From positions 1-30,543 of the IMG/VR virus record IMGVR_UViG_3300023481_000009: a DNA stretch of 30,543 bases. The stretch is one strand, 5' to 3'. Position numbers and translations under genes: made by a program. This DNA is from a virus. Numbering within the stretch: the stretch's first letter is position 1; every line of letters begins with the position of its first letter. A model generated the notes under the pieces. It was not told the origin of the DNA. It saw only the letters and a list, made by a program, of their open reading frames with translations, and did not search any database. Below are positions 24,337 through 30,013 of the stretch, one piece after another.

Positions 24337-24563
24337 TGGCAATCAAAGACCTTATAGGCGTAGGTATAGGATTTAACCCCGGCAGTGTTAAGTTTTTGAT
24401 AACGAGGGGGCTTGATATAGGGTCGATATCTGTTAACCGGGTTATTTTTTATTTCTCAGCCATACAACAGCCGACCCTTGACTCAGTAGTATCAATCCAG
24501 CCCTCTTTGGCGTCGGTGGCTGTGACCTCGGCGGGGCTCACAGATATTACAATAATCCTTTAG
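24336..24563 (+). CDS. Small hypothetical beta-rich protein
   Basis: A 75-residue protein, hydrophobic and rich in Val, Ser and Ile (FNPGSVKFLITRGLDIGSISVNRVIFYFSA), without a clear membrane helix. Its ATG shares the A of the preceding TAA, and the next gene follows after 11 bases. It lies among fibre genes, so a small virion protein is plausible. Confidence 0.6.
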   Translation: MAIKDLIGVGIGFNPGSVKFLITRGLDIGSISVNRVIFYFSAIQQPTLDSVVSIQPSLASVAVTSAGLTDITIIL

Positions 24564-24574
24564 AGGAGATTAAA

Positions 24575-24958
24575 ATGGCCATACAAACCGTGTTGACAGA
24601 TAAAATACCCGAGCAGACTACACCGAAGATAACGGCGGTCATTAAGGATGAGGACGGTGTGGCTATCCCCGGGACATCCCTCGATACCCTAACGCTGGAT
24701 TTTTACAACATGAGTGACGACCCCACCTTTGCCGTGATTAACAGCCGGACGGCCCAGAACGTGTTAAACCTCAATGACGTTACGGTAGACGCGAGCGGTA
24801 ATCTCATATGGCAGATGGTGCCGGCGGATAACGCAGTCATAGACGCAACCCTCAAGACCGAGAACCACAGGGCGGTCTTCAACTGGACTTACTCCTCGGG
24901 GGCAAAGACGGGGCGGCACATCATAGATTTAACAGTGGTCAATCTCGAAAAGATTTAA
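24575..24958 (+). CDS. Ig-like/baseplate-type structural protein
   Basis: A 127-residue beta-sandwich protein (ITAVIKDEDGVAIPG, LTLDFYNM, VLNLNDVTVDASGNLIWQM, RAVFNWTY, HIIDLTVVN) with GGAG before ATG 24575. The pattern of alternating strands resembles N-terminal domains of baseplate upper proteins (BppU-like), which bind fibres. It is the last gene of the late rightward operon, followed within 12 bases by a bidirectional terminator. Confidence 0.65.
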   Translation: MAIQTVLTDKIPEQTTPKITAVIKDEDGVAIPGTSLDTLTLDFYNMSDDPTFAVINSRTAQNVLNLNDVTVDASGNLIWQMVPADNAVIDATLKTENHRAVFNWTYSSGAKTGRHIIDLTVVNLEKI

Positions 24959-24963
24959 CCCAT

Positions 24964-24990
24964 AAAAAAAGGGCCCCGATAAAGGGCCCT
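24964..24990. terminator. Bidirectional terminator between convergent operons
   Basis: AGGGCCC at 24970-24976 and GGGCCCT at 24984-24990 form a seven-pair stem. On the reverse strand it is followed by seven U (24964-24970), a strong intrinsic terminator for the leftward cassette. On the forward strand the following CTCTTCTTTC is T-rich, a weaker terminator for the late operon. Confidence 0.8.
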
Positions 24991-24998
24991 CTCTTCTT

Positions 24999-25148
24999 TC
25001 AAGCAATCTTTTTTCGTCTCGGCTTATCCCAGTATGGAGACCCACACTTCGGGCAGACCTTCGGCATGGCGGGTGTCCGTGGTGTCCATTTGTGGGTACA
25101 ACGTAGACAAATGAGGTAGTGGAGGTTCCATGTGCCTTTGGTTTTCAT
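24999..25148 (-). CDS. 49-residue zinc-ribbon protein
   Basis: On the reverse strand ATG at 25148-25146 encodes 49 residues starting MKTKGTWNLHYLICLRC and containing CLRC, then CPKCGSPYW, a classic CxxC-x-CxxC zinc ribbon, and a basic C-terminus (KPRRKKIA). It starts 1 base after the stop of 25150-25341, so it is co-translated. Zinc ribbon with a basic tail suggests nucleic-acid binding. Confidence 0.7.
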   Translation of the reverse strand: MKTKGTWNLHYLICLRCTHKWTPRTPAMPKVCPKCGSPYWDKPRRKKIA

Positions 25149-25149
25149 C

Positions 25150-25341
25150 TTAACACCCCAGCTCAAACCAACGTACAGACGCCGCGTCTAATACCTCATC
25201 ATTACCTAATCTCAATGAGGTTTCCTCCCATGTTTCACCATGGGCCTGCTCGCTCTCGCCGATTGATTTAAGATATTTTTCTACTATATCGAATAGGATG
25301 TTAGTATCTTCGGTTGATGCAATCGTATCAATGATTTTCAT
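25150..25341 (-). CDS. Small acidic hypothetical protein (leftward cassette)
   Basis: A 63-residue acidic protein (MKIIDTIASTEDTNILFDIVEKYLKSIGESEQ...) with a good site on the reverse strand (GGAGGGAAGGG) just before the ATG. Helical with aspartate/glutamate-rich surface; no family recognised. Small acidic phage proteins often bind host enzymes, but nothing here shows that. Confidence 0.65.
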   Translation of the reverse strand: MKIIDTIASTEDTNILFDIVEKYLKSIGESEQAHGETWEETSLRLGNDEVLDAASVRWFELGC

Positions 25342-25388
25342 TTCCCTTCCCTCCAGTTTGCGACCATTAGCGGCCTTGTGATGTAGTG

Positions 25389-25406
25389 CGGGCCCCGAAG
25401 GGCCCG
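25389..25406 (-). other. GGGCCC-UUCG hairpin (copy 1)
   Basis: Reverse-strand RNA reads CGGGCCC, UUCG, GGGCCCG: a seven-pair GC stem with a stable UUCG tetraloop, 6 bases after the stop of the gene at 25413-25622. No U run follows. Read on the forward strand, the flanking GGTTGAT and TTAG are shared with copy 2. Confidence 0.65.
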
Positions 25407-25412
25407 GGTTGA

Positions 25413-25622
25413 TTAGCTGATTACGTGTGTATATACTACCCTATCGTTTAGCAGACCGACATCCTCTCCCTCAGCCAGAGCCGCAACTTTTATCACGTCG
25501 CCGAGGTAGCCCATACCGTATACTTTGTTGGCCTGCCTCTTGGCGCCGAGTAGCGTTATGGCTGTCAATATTGCCCATGAGCCTATCGTGTTATTGCTGG
25601 TTACCGTTGCATAGTATGTCAT
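25413..25622 (-). CDS. Small hypothetical protein (leftward cassette)
   Basis: A 69-residue protein (MTYYATVTSNNTIGSWAILTAITLL...) with a moderately hydrophobic central segment, then a Gly/Val-rich C-terminus. GGAGACAGGAC lies ahead of the ATG on the reverse strand. No family recognised. It is bracketed by copies of the GGGCCC hairpin. Confidence 0.65.
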   Translation of the reverse strand: MTYYATVTSNNTIGSWAILTAITLLGAKRQANKVYGMGYLGDVIKVAALAEGEDVGLLNDRVVYTHVIS

Positions 25623-25641
25623 GTCCTGTCTCCTATAGTGT

Positions 25642-25657
25642 GGGCCCCGAAGGGCCC
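25642..25657 (-). other. GGGCCC-UUCG hairpin (copy 2)
   Basis: GGGCCC, UUCG, GGGCCC on the reverse strand, 20 bases beyond the stop of 25678-25884 and 19 bases upstream of the next start. As in copy 1 there is no U run, so it may be an RNA end-stabiliser, processing site or partial terminator. Confidence 0.65.
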
Positions 25658-25677
25658 CCGGTTGATGTTAGTTTTGT

Positions 25678-25884
25678 TTATGCAGGTTCCTTTCCCGCGT
25701 AGTCAGTGTTTTTCAAGATAAAGCCGACAATCACGGTATGGCCTGTTTTTACCCGTGCGCTCCCGTCGAACGTGAGCCCTTCCGTGGCGTGTAGGCGCGC
25801 CATACCCTTTACCCATTCGCCATTACGTTTCGGTTCCGCGTCGAGTTCCTTATTGCAGGTGCGGCAATATGCTATCCATTCCAT
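25678..25884 (-). CDS. Small hypothetical protein with CxxC (first gene of leftward cassette)
   Basis: A 68-residue protein, MEWIAYCRTCNKELD..., with one CRTC pair at residues 7-10 and no second Cys pair, so only half a zinc site is present unless it dimerises. GGGAGAC precedes the ATG on the reverse strand. It is the first gene after the leftward promoter and may be the most strongly expressed of the cassette. Confidence 0.65.
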   Translation of the reverse strand: MEWIAYCRTCNKELDAEPKRNGEWVKGMARLHATEGLTFDGSARVKTGHTVIVGFILKNTDYAGKEPA

Positions 25885-25939
25885 TGTTTTGTCTCCCTTT
25901 TTGTTTCGGCTTCATCGCCCCTTCCCTTAACTTGATTAT

Positions 25940-25968
25940 AGTATACACCTATAGGTATATAGTGTCAA
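25940..25968 (-). promoter_or_regulatory. Leftward promoter with palindromic operator candidate
   Basis: On the reverse strand TTGACA (25968-25963) and TATACT (25945-25940) are separated by exactly 17 bases. The spacer contains the perfect palindrome ACCTATAGGT (25947-25956), extended by TATA arms to 25942-25961. A dimeric repressor bound there would block the promoter. Regulator unknown. Confidence 0.65.
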
Positions 25969-26012
25969 GGGTCTTATTGGGTTTTTTTCAATTATTTTAA
26001 AATACTTTTTTC

Positions 26013-26041
26013 TTGACATCCATTCCCTTTTGTAGTCTAAT
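26013..26041 (+). promoter_or_regulatory. Rightward early promoter
   Basis: TTGACA at 26013-26018, a 17-base spacer, then TCTAAT at 26036-26041 (five of six). Start expected near 26048. It is back to back with the leftward promoter and should drive the early genes from 26230 through the replication region. Confidence 0.7.
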
Positions 26042-26047
26042 AAGTAT

Positions 26048-26179
26048 AGGGAGACAAAATGAACAATCACACTAAAATAGATTATACGAATTGCACGGGG
26101 CGGCCTTCTTGTCTCCCGACTTTTAACCCCCCGTGTGGTAGCGCAAAGGGTCTCTTAGTTTAATCGCTGAGAGGCCCTT
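26048..26179 (+). promoter_or_regulatory. Structured leader with crossing stems and a 13-bp hairpin
   Basis: GGGAGAC (26049-26055) complements GTCTCCC (26111-26117), and CACGGGG (26094-26100) complements CCCCGTG (26129-26135). The two pairings cross, so they either form a pseudoknot or alternate. GGGAGA is also the ribosome-binding site of the small ORF at 26059, so the first pairing would hide it. A separate stem pairs 26146-26158 with 26167-26179 (13 pairs, two G-U), with no clear U run. Likely an attenuator or translational switch. This, with the two promoters and AT-rich DNA, fills the 345-base gap between 25884 and 26230. Confidence 0.45.
26059..26163 (+). CDS. 34-residue leader peptide candidate
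   Basis: ATG 26059 has GGGAGA five bases upstream and encodes 34 residues (starts MNNHTKIDYTN, contains PSCLPTF and NPPCGS). It lies wholly within the structured leader, and its ribosome-binding site is part of a long-range stem. It may be a real leader peptide or a chance ORF. Confidence 0.3.
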   Translation: MNNHTKIDYTNCTGRPSCLPTFNPPCGSAKGLLV

Positions 26180-26229
26180 CCTTGCGTTTAACCTTTTAGA
26201 CACCCTATGTGTCATAGGAGGGACAAACC

Positions 26230-26628
26230 ATGCCTCAGATATGCGATACCGCATTATTTAAGCCTATTCCTTGCCCTGCGTGTAAGCAAAGGTTCACACC
26301 ATTAAGGAGTTGGCAGAAGTTTTGTCAACCCGCCTGTAAAAAGACATTCAGGGTTATGGCAATCCACGAGGGGGAAAAGAGGTTGATGAGTAAGGGTACC
26401 CATTATGCCAAGATTGATAAGTCCCCCCGCCTTCAACGTCTCCTTTCCCTGTTACAACAGTCCCCACGGACTACAAGGGAGATTCAGGAGCTTGCGGAGG
26501 TTCGGGCGGTCTCTGCGTCGGTGACGGAGCTGAGGCGGAACGGGTATATAATCGACTGCGATTACGTCGGGCTATCCGAGCAAAGAGAGAGAGTTTTTCT
26601 CTATACGATAAAAGGGAGGATAAAATGA
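26230..26628 (+). CDS. Zinc-finger plus winged-helix protein, possible early regulator
   Basis: A 132-residue protein with AGGAGGG before ATG 26230. Residues 15-36 hold CPAC then CQPACKK, a four-Cys zinc finger of the kind found in many phage and plasmid proteins. Residues about 65-125 form a winged helix (RLLSLLQQSPRTTREIQELAEVRAVSASVTELRRNGYIIDC...). It is the first gene of the rightward early operon and so a candidate DNA-binding regulator, possibly the operator-binding factor. Function is inference. Confidence 0.7.
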   Translation: MPQICDTALFKPIPCPACKQRFTPLRSWQKFCQPACKKTFRVMAIHEGEKRLMSKGTHYAKIDKSPRLQRLLSLLQQSPRTTREIQELAEVRAVSASVTELRRNGYIIDCDYVGLSEQRERVFLYTIKGRIK

Positions 26629-26795
26629 GACTACATACAAACGGCCCAGCCCCTGATTGGCCCACGCCCTATTACAGAGGCAAGGCAAAGAGAGGTTGCC
26701 CCACTTCGGGGATGGGAGCGGACATACTTGGATTCGGTGGGCTGTTACTGGCCCTGTATTTAGTGACTGTATTTTTATATGCGGTAGGAGGTTGA
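26625..26795 (+). CDS. 56-residue membrane protein
   Basis: ATG 26625 overlaps the previous stop and follows GGGAGGA. The product begins MRLHTNGPAPDWPTPYY and ends with a membrane helix at about residues 33-54 (DILGFGGLLLALYLVTVFLY). The stop is one base before the next ATG, supporting translation. No family recognised. Confidence 0.65.
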   Translation: MRLHTNGPAPDWPTPYYRGKAKRGCPTSGMGADILGFGGLLLALYLVTVFLYAVGG

Positions 26796-26796
26796 T

Positions 26797-27069
26797 ATGA
26801 CGAAAGATGAGCAGTTGTTAATGACGGCCTGTAAACTGGCAGTCCAGCATCTTGAGACTCAGATAAAAGAGGCCACGGGGATAAAAGGGGTTATTCAGGG
26901 TGCGATGGATATGATAGAGAACCCCGGCCCCTTCTGGGCTTGCACAAAGCCCATGGGTGTATGTGGGGAGGTCTGGCGGGGTTTGGAGAAGAGCTATCGT
27001 TGCCCCTACTGTTTCGGCAACGGCACAAGGGAAATAACCCGTAAGGAGTATGAGGAGGCAAAGAGATGA
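26797..27069 (+). CDS. Small hypothetical protein with CPYC motif
   Basis: A 90-residue protein with an N-terminal helix and a C-terminal RCPYCFGNGTRE segment, a CxxCxGxG-like knuckle reminiscent of DnaJ-type zinc repeats, plus two earlier Cys (WACTKPMGVCGE). A four-Cys zinc site is plausible. Overlaps the next gene by ATGA. Confidence 0.6.
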   Translation: MTKDEQLLMTACKLAVQHLETQIKEATGIKGVIQGAMDMIENPGPFWACTKPMGVCGEVWRGLEKSYRCPYCFGNGTREITRKEYEEAKR

Positions 27070-27266
27070 TAATCTGGCAAGCGGTTTTAATCGGCGGCAC
27101 GGCCCTCATCGCAGGTTTTATCCTCGGCTGGGTAATCCGCCCGAATACCGATGAGGTCAACCAAATAAGCGCAGACTACTACGAGGCCGCTTATAACACG
27201 CTTAGAGGCGCAACGGATATGCAGGTCAACCCTTTAACGGGACAAGTTGAGGAGGGGGAAAAGTGA
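27066..27266 (+). CDS. Small single-pass membrane protein
   Basis: A 66-residue protein with one membrane helix at about residues 3-24 (IWQAVLIGGTALIAGFILGWV), then a soluble acidic tail (RPNTDEVNQIS...). It sits between an unknown gene and Gp157 and is coupled to both by 4-nt overlaps. Function unknown. Confidence 0.65.
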   Translation: MIIWQAVLIGGTALIAGFILGWVIRPNTDEVNQISADYYEAAYNTLRGATDMQVNPLTGQVEEGEK

Positions 27267-27757
27267 ACTTATACGAGATTACATCGGAGCTGGCTATTGT
27301 AGAGGACTGGATAAGAGAGGCCGGGGGCGAGGTTGATGATACCCTTGAGCAAATGTTTGACGAAGCTAAACTTCCCTTCGTGGCTAAAATTGAGAACATC
27401 GGTAAATTTTCCTTGAATCTCAAAGCCAAGGCGCGGGCCCTGAAAGAAGAAGAGGCGAGATTGTCAAAACGGCGCAAGGTCTTGGAGAACACGGAAAAGC
27501 GTATAATCAAGTGGGCCAAGGAGAACATGGACAGGGTAGGGACTACGAGGGTTGAATTTACCACGTTCAACGCCGTCATTAAAAAGAACCCACCGTCCGT
27601 GGAGATTGTAGACCAGGACGCTGTCCCGGCAGGGTTTAAGACCATTATACCTCAGACATTCACCATTGACAAAAGGGCGGTTCTCAAAGCCGCTAAAGAG
27701 GGAGAGGTCACGGGGGCCAGACTTATAACCGATAAAACACGTTTAGAAATCAAGTGA
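27263..27757 (+). CDS. Gp157 family protein
   Basis: A 164-residue protein from GTG 27263 (GAGGGGG upstream, overlapping the previous stop). Residues about 60-95 are a charged coiled coil (LKAKARALKEEEARLSKRRKVLENTEKRIIKWAKE), followed by beta strands (FTTFNAVIKKNPPSVEIVD...), the layout of siphovirus Gp157 (PF05565-like). The family lies next to recombination and SSB genes and has been linked with phage resistance in some hosts. Here it directly precedes the annealing protein gene, so a role in recombination or replication is reasonable. Confidence 0.82.
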   Translation: MNLYEITSELAIVEDWIREAGGEVDDTLEQMFDEAKLPFVAKIENIGKFSLNLKAKARALKEEEARLSKRRKVLENTEKRIIKWAKENMDRVGTTRVEFTTFNAVIKKNPPSVEIVDQDAVPAGFKTIIPQTFTIDKRAVLKAAKEGEVTGARLITDKTRLEIK

Positions 27758-27764
27758 GGGTGAT

Positions 27765-28436
27765 ATGAAGAATATGGAGATATGGGATAAGCTACGTACC
27801 CCTCCGAAGACAGCCCTTAAAAAGATAACAGGGGGCAGGTTGAAGGGTATGACAGATATAAAACCTCAATGGCGTTATCGGGCTATGACAGAACAGTTTG
27901 GCCCATGTGGAGAGGGGTGGTCTTACACCATCGATAAATTATGGACAGAGGCCGGCACAGATGGGCAGGTCTTTGTGTTTGCCCTTGTGAGCGTCACCGT
28001 CAATGGATGTAAACCTATTCAGGGTTGTGGTGGCAGTATGCTTATCGAAAAGCAGAAAAGTGGTTTGCATCATAATGACGAAGCCTATAAAATGGCTATC
28101 ACCGACGCCTTATCAACGTCTCTAAAAATGTTAGGAGTTGGGGCTGATGTTTACGAAAACATAACAGAGAGTAAATATAATACTCGTTCCGAGTCGTCTA
28201 ATGGCAGGACAACTGGTTTTGAGCCCGTTAATGGAGGTTCGACCCCTCCCTCGGAAACCAAGAAGAAACTCACGTCTGAGGATATCAAATATTTTCAATC
28301 CATGACCGAACAGAAGAAACGTCTCGGAGAGGCTATATACTATGAGACCCTTGCACAGTGTGGGTTCGGCCATTGTAACGAGGCGACAACAAGGGAACAG
28401 CGGGTTTCCCTATATAACGTAATGATAGCGAGGTAA
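27765..28436 (+). CDS. Rad52-like single-strand annealing protein (Sak family) with embedded tRNA
   Basis: A 223-residue protein. Residues about 1-135 fit the Rad52/22-like Sak core: WRYRAMTEQFGPCGEGWSYTI, then VFALVSVTVNG, then NDEAYKMAITDALSTSLKMLGVGADVY. The C-terminus (about 165-223) is a small helical domain. Between them residues about 142-165 (SESSNGRTTGFEPVNGGSTPPS) are the translation of a tRNA gene at 28187-28260, not typical protein sequence. The protein anneals complementary ssDNA coated by SSB, which is encoded next. The reading frame is unbroken across the tRNA. Confidence 0.8.
   Translation: MKNMEIWDKLRTPPKTALKKITGGRLKGMTDIKPQWRYRAMTEQFGPCGEGWSYTIDKLWTEAGTDGQVFVFALVSVTVNGCKPIQGCGGSMLIEKQKSGLHHNDEAYKMAITDALSTSLKMLGVGADVYENITESKYNTRSESSNGRTTGFEPVNGGSTPPSETKKKLTSEDIKYFQSMTEQKKRLGEAIYYETLAQCGFGHCNEATTREQRVSLYNVMIAR
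28187..28260 (+). tRNA. tRNA-Gln (TTG), inside the annealing-protein gene
   Basis: A 74-nt cloverleaf can be drawn base by base. Acceptor TTCCGAG (28187-28193) pairs perfectly with CTCGGAA (28250-28256), then A257 and an encoded CCA (28258-28260). D stem GTCT/GGAC has a GG-containing loop. Anticodon arm ACTGG/CCCGT has one T-C mismatch and the loop TTTTGAG, giving anticodon TTG (28219-28221), Gln. T arm GGAGG/CCTCC has the loop TTCGACC. It overlaps a reading frame that continues on both sides. A functional tRNA, a captured fragment or an attachment-site remnant are all possible. Confidence 0.85.
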
Positions 28437-28442
28437 CGAGAG

Positions 28443-28820
28443 ATGGTAAACAAGGCAATAATTATAGGCAGACTTTCAAGAGATGTAGAGATTCGATATA
28501 CTCCCGCTGGCAATGCCGTTGCCAACTTTAGCGTGGCGACGAATGAGAAGTATAAAAATAAGGCCGGGGAAAAAGTGGAGACCGTGGAATTCCACAACGT
28601 CATCGCATGGAACAAACTCGGCGAGATATGCGGGGAATGGCTCCGCAAGGGTCAGCTCGTTTACATCGAGGGAAAATTACAGACCAGCAAATGGGATAAG
28701 GACGGCGTGACCCATTACAAAACCGAGATAGTGGCTCGGGAGATGAAAATGCTCGGTGGGAGTGCAAAGACTGACAACACATCACAGGAGCCCGACGACG
28801 ATGACTCAATCCCCTTCTGA
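28443..28820 (+). CDS. ssb: Single-stranded DNA-binding protein
   Basis: A 125-residue protein. Residues 1-105 are the OB fold: MVNKAIIIGRLSRDVEIRYTPAGNAVANFSVATN, VEFHNVIAWNKLGEICGEWLRKGQLVYIEGKLQT, YKTEIVAREMKMLG. The tail is acidic and ends DDDDSIPF, the conserved SSB tip that contacts partner proteins. It protects ssDNA and works with the adjacent annealing protein. Confidence 0.96.
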   Translation: MVNKAIIIGRLSRDVEIRYTPAGNAVANFSVATNEKYKNKAGEKVETVEFHNVIAWNKLGEICGEWLRKGQLVYIEGKLQTSKWDKDGVTHYKTEIVAREMKMLGGSAKTDNTSQEPDDDDSIPF

Positions 28821-28893
28821 TTGGCACGCCTTAGACCAAGACCCGCCGCCGCCCGATAACAACGGGTATGATGATATATGGAGGGAAACATGA
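28801..28893 (+). CDS. 30-residue ORF overlapping the ssb end
   Basis: ATG 28801 is within the SSB acidic tail codons in another frame and encodes MTQSPSDWHALDQDPPPPDN and ten more residues. The stop overlaps the next ATG (ATGA at 28890). Translational coupling makes it plausible, but it is Pro/Asp-rich and short. Confidence 0.4.
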   Translation: MTQSPSDWHALDQDPPPPDNNGYDDIWRET

Positions 28894-29156
28894 ACGACGA
28901 AGAGAAGAAAATACCAGAGAGAACGCAGATGTCAATAGATAGATATGTTAATCATGGAACACGACCCGGTCATTTTTTAGAGGCAGTTATGTCAAATGAC
29001 CTCTTTGACGCTATCGGCAGGGCAGACAGGGAACATTTATATTGTCTGCGGGAGATTTGTTCTTATATCTACAATCATATCCCGTTAGACGCTTGGGGCT
29101 CAAGGGAAAGAGTTAAGGCATGGGAAGGACAACTTACAAAGGAGGTAGCCAAATGA
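28890..29156 (+). CDS. Conserved-looking hypothetical phage protein
   Basis: An 88-residue protein. ATG 28890 is preferred to ATG 28878 because GGAGGG at 28880-28885 lies 4 bases before it. The sequence YVNHGTRPGHFLEAVMSNDLFDAIGRADREHL...YNHIPLDAWGSRERVKAWEG looks like a widespread phage family of unknown function with the PGxFLxAVxxNDL signature. Its first codons (MNDEEKKI) reappear at the start of the next gene. Overlaps that gene by 4 nt. Confidence 0.7.
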   Translation: MNDEEKKIPERTQMSIDRYVNHGTRPGHFLEAVMSNDLFDAIGRADREHLYCLREICSYIYNHIPLDAWGSRERVKAWEGQLTKEVAK

Positions 29157-29317
29157 AAAACATGAACGACGAAGAAAAGAAAATACAACCCGCCCACTTC
29201 TGCCCATGTGGACGTGAGACACAGCCCGGGCATTACCTTTGTGATGATTGCACAGAGGAGAAGGCGAGGGACGCAAGGGAGATGGAATTTAACAGGGCAA
29301 CCAAAGGGTTCTACTAA
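29153..29317 (+). CDS. Small zinc-binding protein
   Basis: A 54-residue protein from ATG 29153 (overlapping the previous TGA, with GGAGGT at 29141-29146; an in-frame ATG at 29120 is upstream of that site). It contains FCPCGRETQPGHYLCDDC, a four-Cys zinc knuckle, between charged helices. Its early codons (MNDEEKKI) repeat those of the preceding gene almost exactly. Confidence 0.65.
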   Translation: MKNMNDEEKKIQPAHFCPCGRETQPGHYLCDDCTEEKARDAREMEFNRATKGFY

Positions 29318-29328
29318 AGGGAGGCAAA

Positions 29329-29712
29329 ATGTATTCATTCACGTTTCTGACCAAGAAGGGTAGGATATCAAGACTCATGTATTGCCGCCGCTGTCACAAG
29401 ATAAAGCCCTACGAAAGGGGAAAGTTTTTTTGCTCTACACGGTGCTATAAAAAGTGGTGGACAAAGCTCTTAAACAGAATGAGAAAAAAGGCCGTCTATC
29501 CCGAAGAATATCTTGACCGTATCCGTTATCTTGAGTCTCAACTTAACAGCGCATGGGAAGACATGCCCAAGGCAAGAAAGAAACTCCGTGAGGCTTATAA
29601 ATGGGTAACGGATAAGCAGTTAGACCTTTGCTGGGAGAGGGGCATTGTTCCTTGTCAACAGCGCCCCGAGATTATCGGTGGGGCAAAGGATAAGGTATTC
29701 AATGAAGATTAA
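29329..29712 (+). CDS. Zinc-finger protein
   Basis: A 127-residue basic protein. Residues about 19-39 are CRRC then FFCSTRCYKKWW, a zinc knuckle like those in phage and MYM-type fingers, followed by a long Lys/Arg-rich helical region (LNRMRKKAVYPEEYLDRIRYLE). GGGAGG precedes ATG 29329. A nucleic-acid-binding role is likely; the target is unknown. Confidence 0.65.
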   Translation: MYSFTFLTKKGRISRLMYCRRCHKIKPYERGKFFCSTRCYKKWWTKLLNRMRKKAVYPEEYLDRIRYLESQLNSAWEDMPKARKKLREAYKWVTDKQLDLCWERGIVPCQQRPEIIGGAKDKVFNED

Positions 29713-29983
29713 ACTCATTAAGTGTGAGCCATATCACATGAGAACCCTGCCCCGCTCATGCGCCCAGCTCCACCTAAAGGCGCACTATCTCCATAACGTG
29801 AAAAACAGGACGTTGAGGGAGTGGGGGCTGATGACCTTGATAGACGTTAGGCCCTGCCTGGACTGTGAGGACGGTAAGAAGAGGGCCCGGGCCGTGGTGG
29901 TCTGTAAGAAGTGCTACCGTTGGCCCGTGAAGAATGGGCTCTGCGGGGTTTGTAGTAAGAGAAAAAAGGTAAAAAAAGATTGA
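29702..29983 (+). CDS. Small basic zinc-binding protein
   Basis: A 93-residue protein from ATG 29702, overlapping the previous gene by 11 nt; the longer ATG at 29645 would lie far inside it. It has PCLDCEDGKKRARAVVVCKKC and then LCGVCSKRKKVKKD, three CxxC pairs in a zinc-ribbon pattern, and a Lys-rich tail. The terminal codons run into the promoter at 29980. Confidence 0.65.
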   Translation: MKIKLIKCEPYHMRTLPRSCAQLHLKAHYLHNVKNRTLREWGLMTLIDVRPCLDCEDGKKRARAVVVCKKCYRWPVKNGLCGVCSKRKKVKKD

Positions 29984-30007
29984 CACCTTTTGGTGATGTG
30001 GTAATAT
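29980..30007 (+). promoter_or_regulatory. Promoter before the replication gene
   Basis: TTGACA at 29980-29985, 16 bases, then TAATAT at 30002-30007 (four of six). Start near 30014, exactly at the 5' arm of the stem described for the small RNA. Confidence 0.55.
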
Positions 30008-30013
30008 AGGTAT

